22,052 nt of DNA, taken from positions 1-22,052 of the forward strand of contig JBQTIQ010000079.1 in the NCBI GenBank assembly GCA_052387955.1. Direction: 5' to 3'. The stretch's first letter is position 1, and each line of letters opens with the position of its first letter. This document shows positions 1 through 6,994 of this stretch, in pieces. The notes beneath the pieces were generated by a model. That model saw only the letters and a list, made by a program, of their open reading frames with translations. It was not told the origin of the DNA and made no database searches. A program made the position numbers and the translations under genes. Origin of the DNA: JBQTIQ01 sp052387955. GTDB lineage: Bacteria; Actinomycetota; Acidimicrobiia; Acidimicrobiales; JACDCH01.

Positions 1-685
1 GCTCGCCCTGGCTGGCCCGCTCGGCGTCGCCCGCGGGCGGGGTGTCGCGGTGCTGGGGGGGGGCCCGGGGGGGGGTGGTGGTGTCGGGGTCGGCGCGGCA
101 CGCGCCGGCCAGGGCGCCCGGCCCGACCTGGGGGAGCAACAGCACAGGCTCGAGCACCTGGGTGAGCTGGGCGCCGAGCCCGAGACGTTCCAGGGCGACG
201 GCGGCCACCACGACGGCGTCGAGGTCGGCGGCGCGGGCTACTCGGGACTCCATGTTCCCCCGCAGGCCGACGAAGGTCAGATCGGGCCGGTGGTCGGCCA
301 GCTGGGCGCGCCGGCGGGCCGAGCCGGTACCGACCCGTGCACCGGGGCGCAGCTCCTCGATCCGACCCCCGACCAGGGCGTCGCGGGCGTCGCCCCGGAG
401 GGGGACGGCGGCCAGCACCAGGCCCGGGTGGGTCAGCGAGGGCAGGTCCTTGGCCGAGTGCACCGCCAGGTCGGCACGGCCGTCGAGCACGGCGGCCTGG
501 ACCTCCTTGACGAACACGCCCTTGCCGCCGATCTCCCACAGCGGGACGTCCAGCCGGCGGTCGGCGGACGTCTCCACCACAACGAGCTCGACGATCTCGT
601 CGGCGGCGTCCGCCCGCAGGAGGGAGGCCACGTGACCGGCCTGCCAGCGGGCCAGGGGGCTTCCTCGGGTGGCGATCCGCAGCAT
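1..685 (-). CDS. hemC: Hydroxymethylbilane synthase (porphobilinogen deaminase), 3' end cut by window edge
   Basis: Condenses four porphobilinogen molecules into hydroxymethylbilane in cytosolic tetrapyrrole synthesis. The reading frame opens at ATG 685 (MLRIATRGSPLARWQ, the usual N-terminus of the family) and stays open to the left edge, giving about 228 of roughly 310 expected residues. The HSAKDLP motif carries the catalytic Asp, and the GTGSARRRAQL and GNMESR stretches are also typical. The motif that usually reads GQGALxxECR is here VGPGALAGACR. Directly after it comes a Pro/Thr/Ala-rich stretch that I do not expect in HemC, encoded by a strand containing two C9 runs. The dipyrromethane-binding Cys should lie beyond the window. 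It follows hemA on the same strand after a 75-base gap, so it is probably in the rex-hemA transcript. The identity is secure; the integrity of the 3' part is not. Confidence 0.95.
   Translation of the reverse strand, partial: MLRIATRGSPLARWQAGHVASLLRADAADEIVELVVVETSADRRLDVPLWEIGGKGVFVKEVQAAVLDGRADLAVHSAKDLPSLTHPGLVLAAVPLRGDARDALVGGRIEELRPGARVGTGSARRRAQLADHRPDLTFVGLRGNMESRVARAADLDAVVVAAVALERLGLGAQLTQVLEPVLLLPQVGPGALAGACRADPDTTTPPRAPPQHRDTPPAGDAERASQGE
55..75 (+). repeat. G9-CCC-G9 tract inside hemC
   Basis: Two runs of nine G (55-63 and 67-75) are separated by CCC, and further G-rich sequence follows to about base 90. On the hemC coding strand this is C9-GGG-C9 and encodes Pro/Arg-rich residues. 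The tract could form G-quadruplex or hairpin structure, could be a slippage-prone site, or could be a base-count error in the assembly. The frame is open through it as given. Confidence 0.8.
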
Positions 686-760
686 CGCTCGGCTCACCTG
701 TCCCCCTCGCCGGCGGCGAGGCCTATCGCGACCGGCGGGCGGCCTGTCCGCAACCGGCGG

Positions 761-2023
761 TCAACTCAGGTCGAAGAGGTCACGGGTGGCGCTGGCCAGG
801 CGGTCGCCGCGGGCCGATCCGGCCGTGTCCTTGAGCCGGACGGTGGGCTCGTGCAGCAGCTTGCGCACGATGCCGAGCGTGATGGCCTCGACCGCGGCCC
901 GCTGGCGGTCGTCGAGGCCGTCGAGGCGGCCCCCGTACCGGGCCAGCTCCGCCACCCGGACACCTTCGGCCCGTGCCCGCAGCGAGGTGATCAGCGGCGC
1001 CGCTTCGCGGGCGGTGGCGATGCCCCCGTAGCGCTCGAGCTCCTCGGCGATGATGTCGCGTGCCCGGGCCGCCTCCCGCTGACGGCCGCTGAGCCCGACC
1101 TCCACGAAGCGGCCGAGGTCGTCCATGTCGAGCAGGGTCACGCCGTCGACACGCCCGGCAGCGGGATCGACATCGCGGGGCACGGCGATGTCGACGACGA
1201 GGAGGGGACGATGGGCGCGGGCGCTCATGGCCCCGGCCAGGTCACCGTGCTCGACCATGATCGACGAGGCCCCGGTCGAGGTGAGGAGGACGTCGGCCCG
1301 TTCGAGCTCGGCCCGCAGCCCCTCCAGGGGCACGGCCCGGCCGCCGACCCGGGCGGCCAGAGCGGCTGCGTTGGCGGGCGTCCGATTGGCCACGACCACC
1401 TCGCCGGTGCCGCCGGCGGCCAGCGCCACCACCATTCCCTCGGCCATCTCGCCGGCGCCCAGCACCAGCACGCGTGACCCCTGGAGGCCGCCGAGGCGCT
1501 GCTGGGCCATGGCCACCGCGGCCTGGGCGGCAGAGGTGATCCCCCGGCCGATGCCGGTCTCGGTCCGCACCCGCTTGCCGACTTCCAAGGCGTGGCGGAA
1601 CAGGAGGTTCAACGTCGGGCCGGCCGAGCCCTCGTGGCGGGCCGCCTCCCAGGCGTCGGCCACCTGGCCCAGGATCTCGCTCTCGCCGAGAACGGCGGAG
1701 TCGAGCCCGGAAGCGACGGAGAACAACTGCGACGTGGCCTGGTCGTCGTAGTTGACGAAGAGGTGCTCGGTGATGTCCCGAGCGGCCATCGTCGACAACC
1801 CGGCGAAGAACTCGCGGACGTCCTGGTAGCCGCCATGGAAGCGCTCGGCCACGGCGTAGATCTCGGTCCGGTTGCAGGTCGAGAGCACGACCGCCTCGGA
1901 CAGGTGCGGCCTCGAGGTGAGGTCGAGCAAGGCCTTGGGCAGCGAGGTGGCGTCGACCATCGCGCACTCGAGGAGCCCGAGCGGAGCGGTGTGATGGTTC
2001 AGCCCGATGACTACGACAGACAC
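761..2023 (-). CDS. hemA: Glutamyl-tRNA reductase
   Basis: Reduces glutamyl-tRNA(Glu) to glutamate-1-semialdehyde with NADPH, the first committed step of C5-pathway heme synthesis. The 420 residues match the family length. The N-terminus has VIGLNHHTAPL, and the catalytic Cys is residue 50 in LSTCNRTEIY. GESEILGQV follows, then an NADPH-binding Rossmann segment (VLVLGAGEMAEGM) and a C-terminal helical dimerisation region ending in DLFDLS. The start is GTG 2023, with an AAGGAG sequence at 2035-2040 on the same strand about 11 bases upstream. The gene overlaps the end of the precorrin-2 dehydrogenase gene by 13 bases, so translation is probably coupled. In Streptomyces, Rex represses a rex-hemACD transcript, and the same control is likely here. 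Confidence 0.97.
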   Translation of the reverse strand: MSVVVIGLNHHTAPLGLLECAMVDATSLPKALLDLTSRPHLSEAVVLSTCNRTEIYAVAERFHGGYQDVREFFAGLSTMAARDITEHLFVNYDDQATSQLFSVASGLDSAVLGESEILGQVADAWEAARHEGSAGPTLNLLFRHALEVGKRVRTETGIGRGITSAAQAAVAMAQQRLGGLQGSRVLVLGAGEMAEGMVVALAAGGTGEVVVANRTPANAAALAARVGGRAVPLEGLRAELERADVLLTSTGASSIMVEHGDLAGAMSARAHRPLLVVDIAVPRDVDPAAGRVDGVTLLDMDDLGRFVEVGLSGRQREAARARDIIAEELERYGGIATAREAAPLITSLRARAEGVRVAELARYGGRLDGLDDRQRAAVEAITLGIVRKLLHEPTVRLKDTAGSARGDRLASATRDLFDLS

Positions 2024-2673
2024 GCCTGGAGGCGCTCCTTGGCCTGGGCGAGGTCACCCTCGCGGATGAGTTCCAGCATCCCCGATTCCAACGCCCGCCG
2101 CCAGTTCGCCGGCTCGGTCGCCAGCCCCTGCGCCCGGCGCAGGGCCCGTGCCTCACCCAGCATCTCGGCGAGCGTGCCGTACTCCGGGCCGAGCTCGGCC
2201 TCGATCCGCTCGCGCAGCCACCGCGCCAGGGCCGGGCTGTTCCCGCCGGTCGAGACCGTCACCAGGAGCGGGCCCCGGCGGACCCGGGCCGGCAGCATGA
2301 CCGTGCACCGGTCGGGGTCGTCGGCGGCGTTGACCCACACGCCGGCGGCCTCGCCGTCGTCGGCCACCTGCTGGTTGACCTCGGGGTCACCGGTGGCGGC
2401 AACGACGAACCGGTAGTCGGCCGCCTCACCGGGCCGGTACGGCCGGGCCTGCACCCTCAGCCGGCCGTCGCGGCCCAACGCATCGATCTCGGCGACGATC
2501 TCGGGCGCCACCACCGTGACCGCGGCGTCGGCGTCGAGCAGGCCGTTCACCTTCTCCAACGCCACCCGGCCCCCGCCGACCACGAGCACCGCCCGACCGG
2601 CCAGCCGCAGGTTCACCGGGTACAGGGGCTCGGATGCGGGACCGGCCGTGCCGTCACCGTCGGGAGCCGCCAT
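2011..2673 (-). CDS. Precorrin-2 dehydrogenase / sirohydrochlorin ferrochelatase-type protein (CysG N-terminal domain, Met8-like)
   Basis: Predicted to oxidise precorrin-2 to sirohydrochlorin with NAD, and possibly to insert iron, for siroheme. The 220 residues correspond to the CysG N-terminal module only; no uroporphyrinogen methyltransferase domain is attached. The NAD-binding VVGGGRVALEK lies near residue 30. WVNAADDPDRC and the hallmark VSTGGNSPALARWLRE are present. The start is ATG 2673, two bases after the rex stop. An in-frame GTG at 2676 that overlaps that stop is an alternative start. The 3' end overlaps hemA by 13 bases. Its place between rex and hemA ties siroheme and heme branches to one redox-controlled transcript. 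Confidence 0.9.
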   Translation of the reverse strand: MAAPDGDGTAGPASEPLYPVNLRLAGRAVLVVGGGRVALEKVNGLLDADAAVTVVAPEIVAEIDALGRDGRLRVQARPYRPGEAADYRFVVAATGDPEVNQQVADDGEAAGVWVNAADDPDRCTVMLPARVRRGPLLVTVSTGGNSPALARWLRERIEAELGPEYGTLAEMLGEARALRRAQGLATEPANWRRALESGMLELIREGDLAQAKERLQACLS

Positions 2674-2675
2674 CA

Positions 2676-3380
2676 CTACCCCAGGAGGGCGTCGTCGCGG
2701 GCGGCCTTGGCGGCGGCGGTGGCCCGGTGCTGCTGATGGAAGCTGAGGATCTGCAGCTCGACGGCGAGGTCGACCTTGCGCAGCGAGACCCCCTCGGGCA
2801 CGTTGAGCACGGCCGGGGCGAAGTTCAGGATCGAGCGCACGCCGGCGTTGACCAGGAGGGTGGCAACGTCCTGGGCGGCGGTGGCGGGCGTGGCGATGAT
2901 GCCGACCGCGATCCCGCACTCGTCGACCAGGGCGGGCAGCCGCTCGACGGGGGCCACGGTCAGCTCCCCGATGCGTTGGCCGACCTTGGCCCGGTCGACG
3001 TCGACCAGAGCCACCACATGGAAGCCGCTGGCGCCGAAGCCGCCGTAGTTGGCCAAAGCCAACCCGAGGTTGCCGATCCCGACGATGACCACCGGCCAGT
3101 GCCGGGTCAGGCCCAGCTCCCGGTTCATCTGGAACAGGAGGTACTCCACGTCGTAGCCCACCCCCCGGGTGCCGTACGATCCGAGATAGGACAGGTCCTT
3201 GCGCACCTTGGCGGCATTGACGCCGGCGAGCTCGGCCAGCCGCTCCGACGACACCGTGGTCGTCGAGCCGACGATCTCGAGCAGCCCCCGCAGGTACACC
3301 GGCAGGCGGGCGACGGTCGCCTCGGGGATTCGCCGTCGGGCACGCTCGACCACGCCCGGATGGTAGGGCCGGTGGTGCAC
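2676..3380 (-). CDS. rex: Redox-sensing transcriptional repressor Rex
   Basis: Rex dimers bind operator DNA when the NADH/NAD+ ratio is low and release it when NADH rises. The 234 residues show an N-terminal winged helix (IPEATVARLPVYLRGL, then the recognition region VNAAKVRKDLSYLGSYGTRGVGY), a Rossmann core with VVIVGIGNLGLALANY, and the domain-swapped C-terminal helix with LAVELQILSFHQQ. The start used is GTG 3380. GTG codons about nine residues further in (GVVERARRR) are possible and would lie nearer the usual family N-terminus. It heads the tetrapyrrole operon and is divergent from the membrane-protein gene at 3443. The intergenic sequence has two TTGT-type half sites in the same orientation rather than a clean palindromic Rex operator, so I do not call an operator. 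Confidence 0.96.
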   Translation of the reverse strand: MHHRPYHPGVVERARRRIPEATVARLPVYLRGLLEIVGSTTTVSSERLAELAGVNAAKVRKDLSYLGSYGTRGVGYDVEYLLFQMNRELGLTRHWPVVIVGIGNLGLALANYGGFGASGFHVVALVDVDRAKVGQRIGELTVAPVERLPALVDECGIAVGIIATPATAAQDVATLLVNAGVRSILNFAPAVLNVPEGVSLRKVDLAVELQILSFHQQHRATAAAKAARDDALLG

Positions 3381-3429
3381 AAGCGAACAATCGGGTCGCT
3401 CACCGGCGCCACCACGGGCGGTTCGCGCC

Positions 3430-3442
3430 TATACATCGATCC
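3430..3442 (+). promoter_or_regulatory. Candidate -10 box (TATACA) for a leaderless transcript
   Basis: TATACA at 3430-3435 is followed by seven bases and then ATG 3443, so transcription would start at about the start codon. No Shine-Dalgarno sequence precedes the gene. No convincing -35 box is visible. Confidence 0.45.
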
Positions 3443-4162
3443 ATGGACGCCCATGTGGCGCTCGCCGCCGCCGCCACGCTCGTCGCCTTCGCTTTCGGGC
3501 TGTCCACGCTCGAGCGTTGGCTCGACCGCCGCGCCCCGCATCACGGGGCGTGGACGGCGGCCCTGTTCCTGTTCGCGGCCGCATCCGGTGCTCTGTGGGG
3601 CGGCGCCGCCTTCGGCTGGGGCGAGGCCTGGTTCCGGCTCTTCTACCTCTTCGGCGCCATCGTCAACGTGCCCTACCTGGCCCTGGGGACCGTGCTCCTC
3701 GCCGGCGGCGTACGGGCTCGGCGATGGGCGCCGCCGGTGGTCCACGCCTTCGCCCTGTTCTCGGCCGGCGTCATGACGGTGGCACCGCTCACCGCGGCGG
3801 TGCCCCCCGAAGGACTGCCGCAGGGATCGGACGTGCTCGGACCGCTTCCCCGGGTGCTGGCGGCGGTCGGGTCGAGCGTGGGGGCGATGGTCGTGCTGGC
3901 AGGGGCGGCGTGGAGCGTGGCCCGGCTCCGGCGCCGGCCGGGAACCCGGCGGCTAGCGGCGGCCAACGCCGTGATAGCCGCCGGCACCCTGGTCCTCGGC
4001 GCCGGCGGGCTGTTCAACTCGGTGCTGGACGAGATGGACGCCTTCGCGGTGTCGCTGGTGGCCGGCGTCACCCTGTTGTTCGCCGGGTTCCTGCTCACCA
4101 ACCCCGTCCGGTCGCCCCTACGCCTGGCCCAGGCGCCGGCACCACAGCAGCGGTCCGGTTGA
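3443..4162 (+). CDS. Seven-helix integral membrane protein of unknown function
   Basis: A 239-residue protein that I do not recognise. Hydrophobic segments lie at about residues 5-23, 34-54, 66-92, 98-118, 134-160, 170-190 and 200-221, consistent with seven transmembrane helices. Short Arg-rich loops (RWLDRR, VARLRRRPGTRR) sit between some of them. There is no signal peptide apart from the first helix and no catalytic motif that I can name. It starts at ATG 3443 without a ribosome binding site, and the TATACA box seven bases upstream suggests leaderless expression. It is divergent from rex with about 60 bases between starts, so the two may share regulatory DNA. Codon use matches the neighbours, and the coding call is firm. 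Confidence 0.8.
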   Translation: MDAHVALAAAATLVAFAFGLSTLERWLDRRAPHHGAWTAALFLFAAASGALWGGAAFGWGEAWFRLFYLFGAIVNVPYLALGTVLLAGGVRARRWAPPVVHAFALFSAGVMTVAPLTAAVPPEGLPQGSDVLGPLPRVLAAVGSSVGAMVVLAGAAWSVARLRRRPGTRRLAAANAVIAAGTLVLGAGGLFNSVLDEMDAFAVSLVAGVTLLFAGFLLTNPVRSPLRLAQAPAPQQRSG

Positions 4163-4224
4163 GGAGCCACACTCGGCCAGACCCTCGAGGATCCCGGCTC
4201 GCTCGTGTGCCGGTCCGCCGGCAC

Positions 4225-4315
4225 GAGGACCGGAGCGCCTGCGCCAGTGCGGTCAGGCGCCACCTGCGTGGCCGGCGCGCCCGCGACCAGCTCAGCCGGT
4301 GTGGCCGGGGAACGC
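4225..4315 (+). repeat. Dispersed repeat, degenerate copy plus partial copy
   Basis: Bases 4225-4275 match 5745-5795 at 41 of 51 positions without gaps. Bases 4296-4315 match 5783-5802 at 18 of 20, including 15 exact bases (GTGGCCGGGGAACGC). Both copies have the same orientation as the copy at 5742. The second overlaps the 3' end of the acyl-CoA synthetase gene and encodes its last residues (FPGHTG). Confidence 0.75.
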
Positions 4316-5683
4316 AGCTCGCAACGCACGGCGGAGGACCTTGCCGCCGAGGGCTTCGGGGAGTTCGTCGACGATGGTGACGGTGCCGGGGGACTTGTAG
4401 CGGGTGAGGCGCTCGCCGCAATGGGCGACGACGGCAGCCTCGTCGACGGTGGCGCCGGCTTCGAGCACGACATAGGCCTTGACCGCCTCGCCGGTCAGCG
4501 GGTGCGCCACACCGACCACGGCCGCGGCCCGGACACCCGGCTGACCGGCGATGACCTCTTCGACCTCGGCCGGGAAGACGTTGAACCCGGACACGATGAT
4601 GAGGTCCTTGGCCCGGTCGACGAGGTAGAGGCACCCGTCGTCGTCGACCACGGCGATGTCGCCCGTCCGTAGCCAACCGTCGTCGGTCAAGGCCACGGCG
4701 GTCGCTGCGGGGTCTTCCCAATAGCCGGCGAACACGTTCGGGCCCCGGACGTACACCTCGCCCGGGTCGCCGACCAGGGCGTCGTCGCCGTCGTCGGCCA
4801 CCAGGCGGACCTCGACGCCGGGGAGGGGCACGCCGACCGACCCCGGTGTCACCGGCCGCAACGATGACGCGGTGACCACCGGCGCCGCTTCGGTCAGCCC
4901 GTAGCCCTCGGTGATGTCGATGCCGAAGCGGCGGGCGAAGGCGGTGGCCGTGGCCGGGGGCAGAGCGGCGGCACGGGAGGTCGCCATCCGGACCGTGGCG
5001 AAGGCCTCGGGCGAGACGTCGGGGAGCTCGGCCCACGCCGTCCACATGGGCGGCGCGCCGGCGATGTGGGTGACCCCGTGGGTGGCGATGGTGTCGAGAG
5101 CGGCCATCGGCTCGAAGCGCTCGACGAGCACGACCAGGGCGCCACCGTGCAGCGATGCACCCAGGGCCACGTTCAGCCCGTAGACGTGGAACAGCGGCAG
5201 GGCGCCGAGCACGACGTCCCCGGGGCCGAGCCCGATCCCGGCCGCGTCGAGCTGGTCGAGGTTGGCCCGCAGGTTGGCGTGGGACAGCATCGCCGGCCGG
5301 GGAGCGCCGGCGGTGCCGCTGGTGAACAGCAGGGCAGCCAGGTCGTCGGGCGACCGCTCGACCATCGGCACCGGGTCGGCACCGAGGAGGTCGTCGAAGG
5401 TCAGCGAGCCGCCTTCGCCGCCGGAGCTGACGACGACCTCGACGGCGCTCAGGCGGGCCAGGTCGATTCGCACCGGTGCGCCGGTGGCCGCCGGGCCGAC
5501 GACGACGGCCCGGGCGCCGACGACGCCCAGCTCGCGCTCCAATGCCCGGGGCGGGCTGACAGGGTTCAGCGGCACCGCCACCAGGCCGGCGCCGAGCGCA
5601 GCCAGGTATGCCACCACGGGAAGATCCTGGCACAACCGGTTGTCCTTCGACCCCGCCGATGCTCCTCTGTACCTCTGTGTCAC
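4292..5683 (-). CDS. Acyl-CoA synthetase (AMP-forming), N-terminally truncated, possibly a decaying gene
   Basis: Belongs to the adenylate-forming fatty acid-CoA ligase superfamily. The visible body is intact: LLFTSGTAGAPRPAMLSH (the P-loop, with Pro-Arg where Pro-Lys is usual), LPLFHVYGLN, EGYGLTEAAPV, the adenosine-binding WLRTGD, the hinge VDRAKDLIIVSGFNVFP, and C-terminal GGKVLRR with the catalytic Lys. Homology begins abruptly at VVAYLAALGAGLVAVPLNP. The roughly 60-80 residues that normally precede this are absent in every frame, and the ABC gene begins just beyond. Possible starts are GTG 5683 (463 residues), TTG 5635 (preceded by GAAGG at 8 bases) and GTG 5617. The C-terminal FPGHTG is encoded by the dispersed repeat. 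Function is doubtful unless the lost segment is dispensable. Confidence 0.75.
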   Translation of the reverse strand: MTQRYRGASAGSKDNRLCQDLPVVAYLAALGAGLVAVPLNPVSPPRALERELGVVGARAVVVGPAATGAPVRIDLARLSAVEVVVSSGGEGGSLTFDDLLGADPVPMVERSPDDLAALLFTSGTAGAPRPAMLSHANLRANLDQLDAAGIGLGPGDVVLGALPLFHVYGLNVALGASLHGGALVVLVERFEPMAALDTIATHGVTHIAGAPPMWTAWAELPDVSPEAFATVRMATSRAAALPPATATAFARRFGIDITEGYGLTEAAPVVTASSLRPVTPGSVGVPLPGVEVRLVADDGDDALVGDPGEVYVRGPNVFAGYWEDPAATAVALTDDGWLRTGDIAVVDDDGCLYLVDRAKDLIIVSGFNVFPAEVEEVIAGQPGVRAAAVVGVAHPLTGEAVKAYVVLEAGATVDEAAVVAHCGERLTRYKSPGTVTIVDELPEALGGKVLRRALRAAFPGHTG

Positions 5684-5692
5684 GCTGACGAC

Positions 5693-5805
5693 CGTGCCGG
5701 GCAACGCCGACAACCCGCCGCTGGCCGGACCGGGATGAAGATGCGAGCGCCGGAGCGCCAGCGCAGGCGCGGCCAGGAGCGGCCTGCGTGGCCGGGGAAC
5801 GCCGA
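5693..5805 (+). repeat. Dispersed repeat, full copy (5742-5805) and partial copy (5693-5714)
   Basis: Bases 5742-5805 are the reverse complement of 9172-9235 at 60 of 64 positions without gaps. A partial copy at 5693-5714 repeats the end of the unit (CGTG-CCGGGCAACGCCGA), extending through GACAAC against GATAAC. The unit contains a small inverted repeat, CGGCC-TGCGT-GGCCG. The full copy overlaps the first codons of the ABC ATPase frame. Confidence 0.85.
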
Positions 5806-6994
5806 TAACACAGTCATCTCCACTCGGGACCTGACTCGCTCGTTCCCGACCGGGGTCGCGCTCGACGGCCTCACGATGGACCTCCGTCGGGGCGAGGTAC
5901 TGGCCCTGCTGGGTCCCAACGGGGCGGGCAAGACCACCACCGTCCGGCTGCTCAACGGCATCCTGCGCCCCGACCGGGGAAGCGCCGACGTCCTCGGCTT
6001 CGACCCCACCGTCGCTGGCGACGAGGTACGCCGGCGCACGGGTGTGCTGACCGAGGTGGCCGGGCTCGACGAACGCCTGACCGCCCGGGAGAACCTGACG
6101 TTCACGGCCCGCATCCGGGCGCTCCCCGAACCCGCCGCCGGTCGCCGTATCGATGACCTGCTCGAGCGGTTCGGCATGGCCGACCGCGCCGGCGACCTGG
6201 TCCAGGGTTTCTCCACCGGCCAGCGCAAGCGGGTGGCGCTGGCCCGCGCCCTCCTCCACGACCCCGAGGTCCTGTTCCTCGACGAGCCGACGTCGGAACT
6301 CGACCCGTCGTCGACCCGTGAGGTCGTCGAGCTCATCGCCACGCTGGCCGCCGAGCGGGGCCGCACGATCCTGCTGTGCACCCACTTCCTGGGCGAGGCG
6401 GGGCGCCTGGCCCACCGGATGGGGGTGCTGCACCGCGGCCGGCTGCGGGCCCTGGGCCGCCCCGAGGACCTGGCCCGCGACCATTGGGACGGCTTCGACG
6501 CCGACATCGACATCGGCGCGGCCGCCGACGAACGCACCATCGCCGCCGTGGCCGCCGTCCCCGGCGTCCTCGCGGCATTGCCCCGCCCCGAGGGGTTGCG
6601 GCTGCGCGCCCAGGACCGTTCGGCGCTACCGGAGGTGGTCGCGGCCCTCGTCGACCGTGGAGCACCGGTCTATGCCGCCGTCCCTCGAGCGCCGACCCTC
6701 GAGGACGTCTACTTTGCGATCGAGGCCGGCATCGCCGCCGCCGACGCCGAGTGCGCGGCGCGGTCGGACGGGCCGGACAGAGCCTCGCCGGGCGAGTCAG
6801 CCGCCGACGCAGCGCCGGACGGCACACTCGGAAAGACATCGCCGGACGACTCAGCCACGGCGTCGCCGTCGCGGCCGCCAGGCCGCCGGCGACAGTCTGC
6901 GGAGGCAGGAGCGAAGCGACGCCCGCAGCAGACCGACGACACAGCACGAGCGAAGCAACGCTCGCAGCAGACCGACAGTACGGGCCGCCGGTGA
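5735..6994 (+). CDS. ABC transporter ATP-binding protein (ABC-2 exporter type)
   Basis: Energises the permease encoded immediately downstream. With ATG 5735 the protein is 419 residues. Walker A GPNGAGKTT lies at 60-68 (Lys66), the signature FSTGQ at 159-163, Walker B LFLDEP with Asp183-Glu184, and the H-loop His217 in LLCTHF. The nucleotide domain is followed by a short DrrA-like accessory region ending in DVYFAIEAGI. After that come about 80 low-complexity Ser/Asp/Arg/Gln residues built from short direct repeats. The only in-frame start codons upstream of the domain are ATG 5735 and 5741, just before and at the edge of the dispersed repeat, so residues 4-24 are repeat-derived (APERQRRRGQ...). 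No clear ribosome binding site precedes them. The stop overlaps the permease start (GTGA). The substrate is unknown. Confidence 0.88.
   Translation: MKMRAPERQRRRGQERPAWPGNADNTVISTRDLTRSFPTGVALDGLTMDLRRGEVLALLGPNGAGKTTTVRLLNGILRPDRGSADVLGFDPTVAGDEVRRRTGVLTEVAGLDERLTARENLTFTARIRALPEPAAGRRIDDLLERFGMADRAGDLVQGFSTGQRKRVALARALLHDPEVLFLDEPTSELDPSSTREVVELIATLAAERGRTILLCTHFLGEAGRLAHRMGVLHRGRLRALGRPEDLARDHWDGFDADIDIGAAADERTIAAVAAVPGVLAALPRPEGLRLRAQDRSALPEVVAALVDRGAPVYAAVPRAPTLEDVYFAIEAGIAAADAECAARSDGPDRASPGESAADAAPDGTLGKTSPDDSATASPSRPPGRRRQSAEAGAKRRPQQTDDTARAKQRSQQTDSTGRR
6785..6976 (+). repeat. Short in-frame direct repeats encoding the ATPase tail
   Basis: Two pairs are visible. Bases 6785-6802 and 6839-6856 match at 16 of 18 (period 54). 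Bases 6909-6937 and 6948-6976 match at 27 of 29 (period 39). Both periods are multiples of three and keep the frame open, giving the repeated peptide AKxRxQQTD. Confidence 0.8.

Noticed and set aside
50..1477. Long plus-strand open frame (475 codons) opposite hemC and hemA
   Set aside because: It is the antisense of two clear genes in a GC-rich genome; its product is Gly/His/Val-rich with no family features.
2011..3390. A single 459-residue minus-strand protein
   Set aside because: Only the C-terminal 220 residues are real (precorrin-2 dehydrogenase); the first half is a shadow of rex in another frame.
3381..3440. Rex operator upstream of rex
   Set aside because: Two TTGT-type words occur in the same orientation, not as the inverted TTGTGAA...TTCACAA-type palindrome expected.
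5066..5734. N-terminal extension of the ABC ATPase back to 5066
   Set aside because: It is antisense to the acyl-CoA synthetase; homology begins only at about 5815.
4292..6484. Minus-strand frame of 730 codons as a long acyl-CoA synthetase
   Set aside because: The upstream half is antisense to the ABC ATPase and repeat DNA and is not AMP-binding domain sequence.
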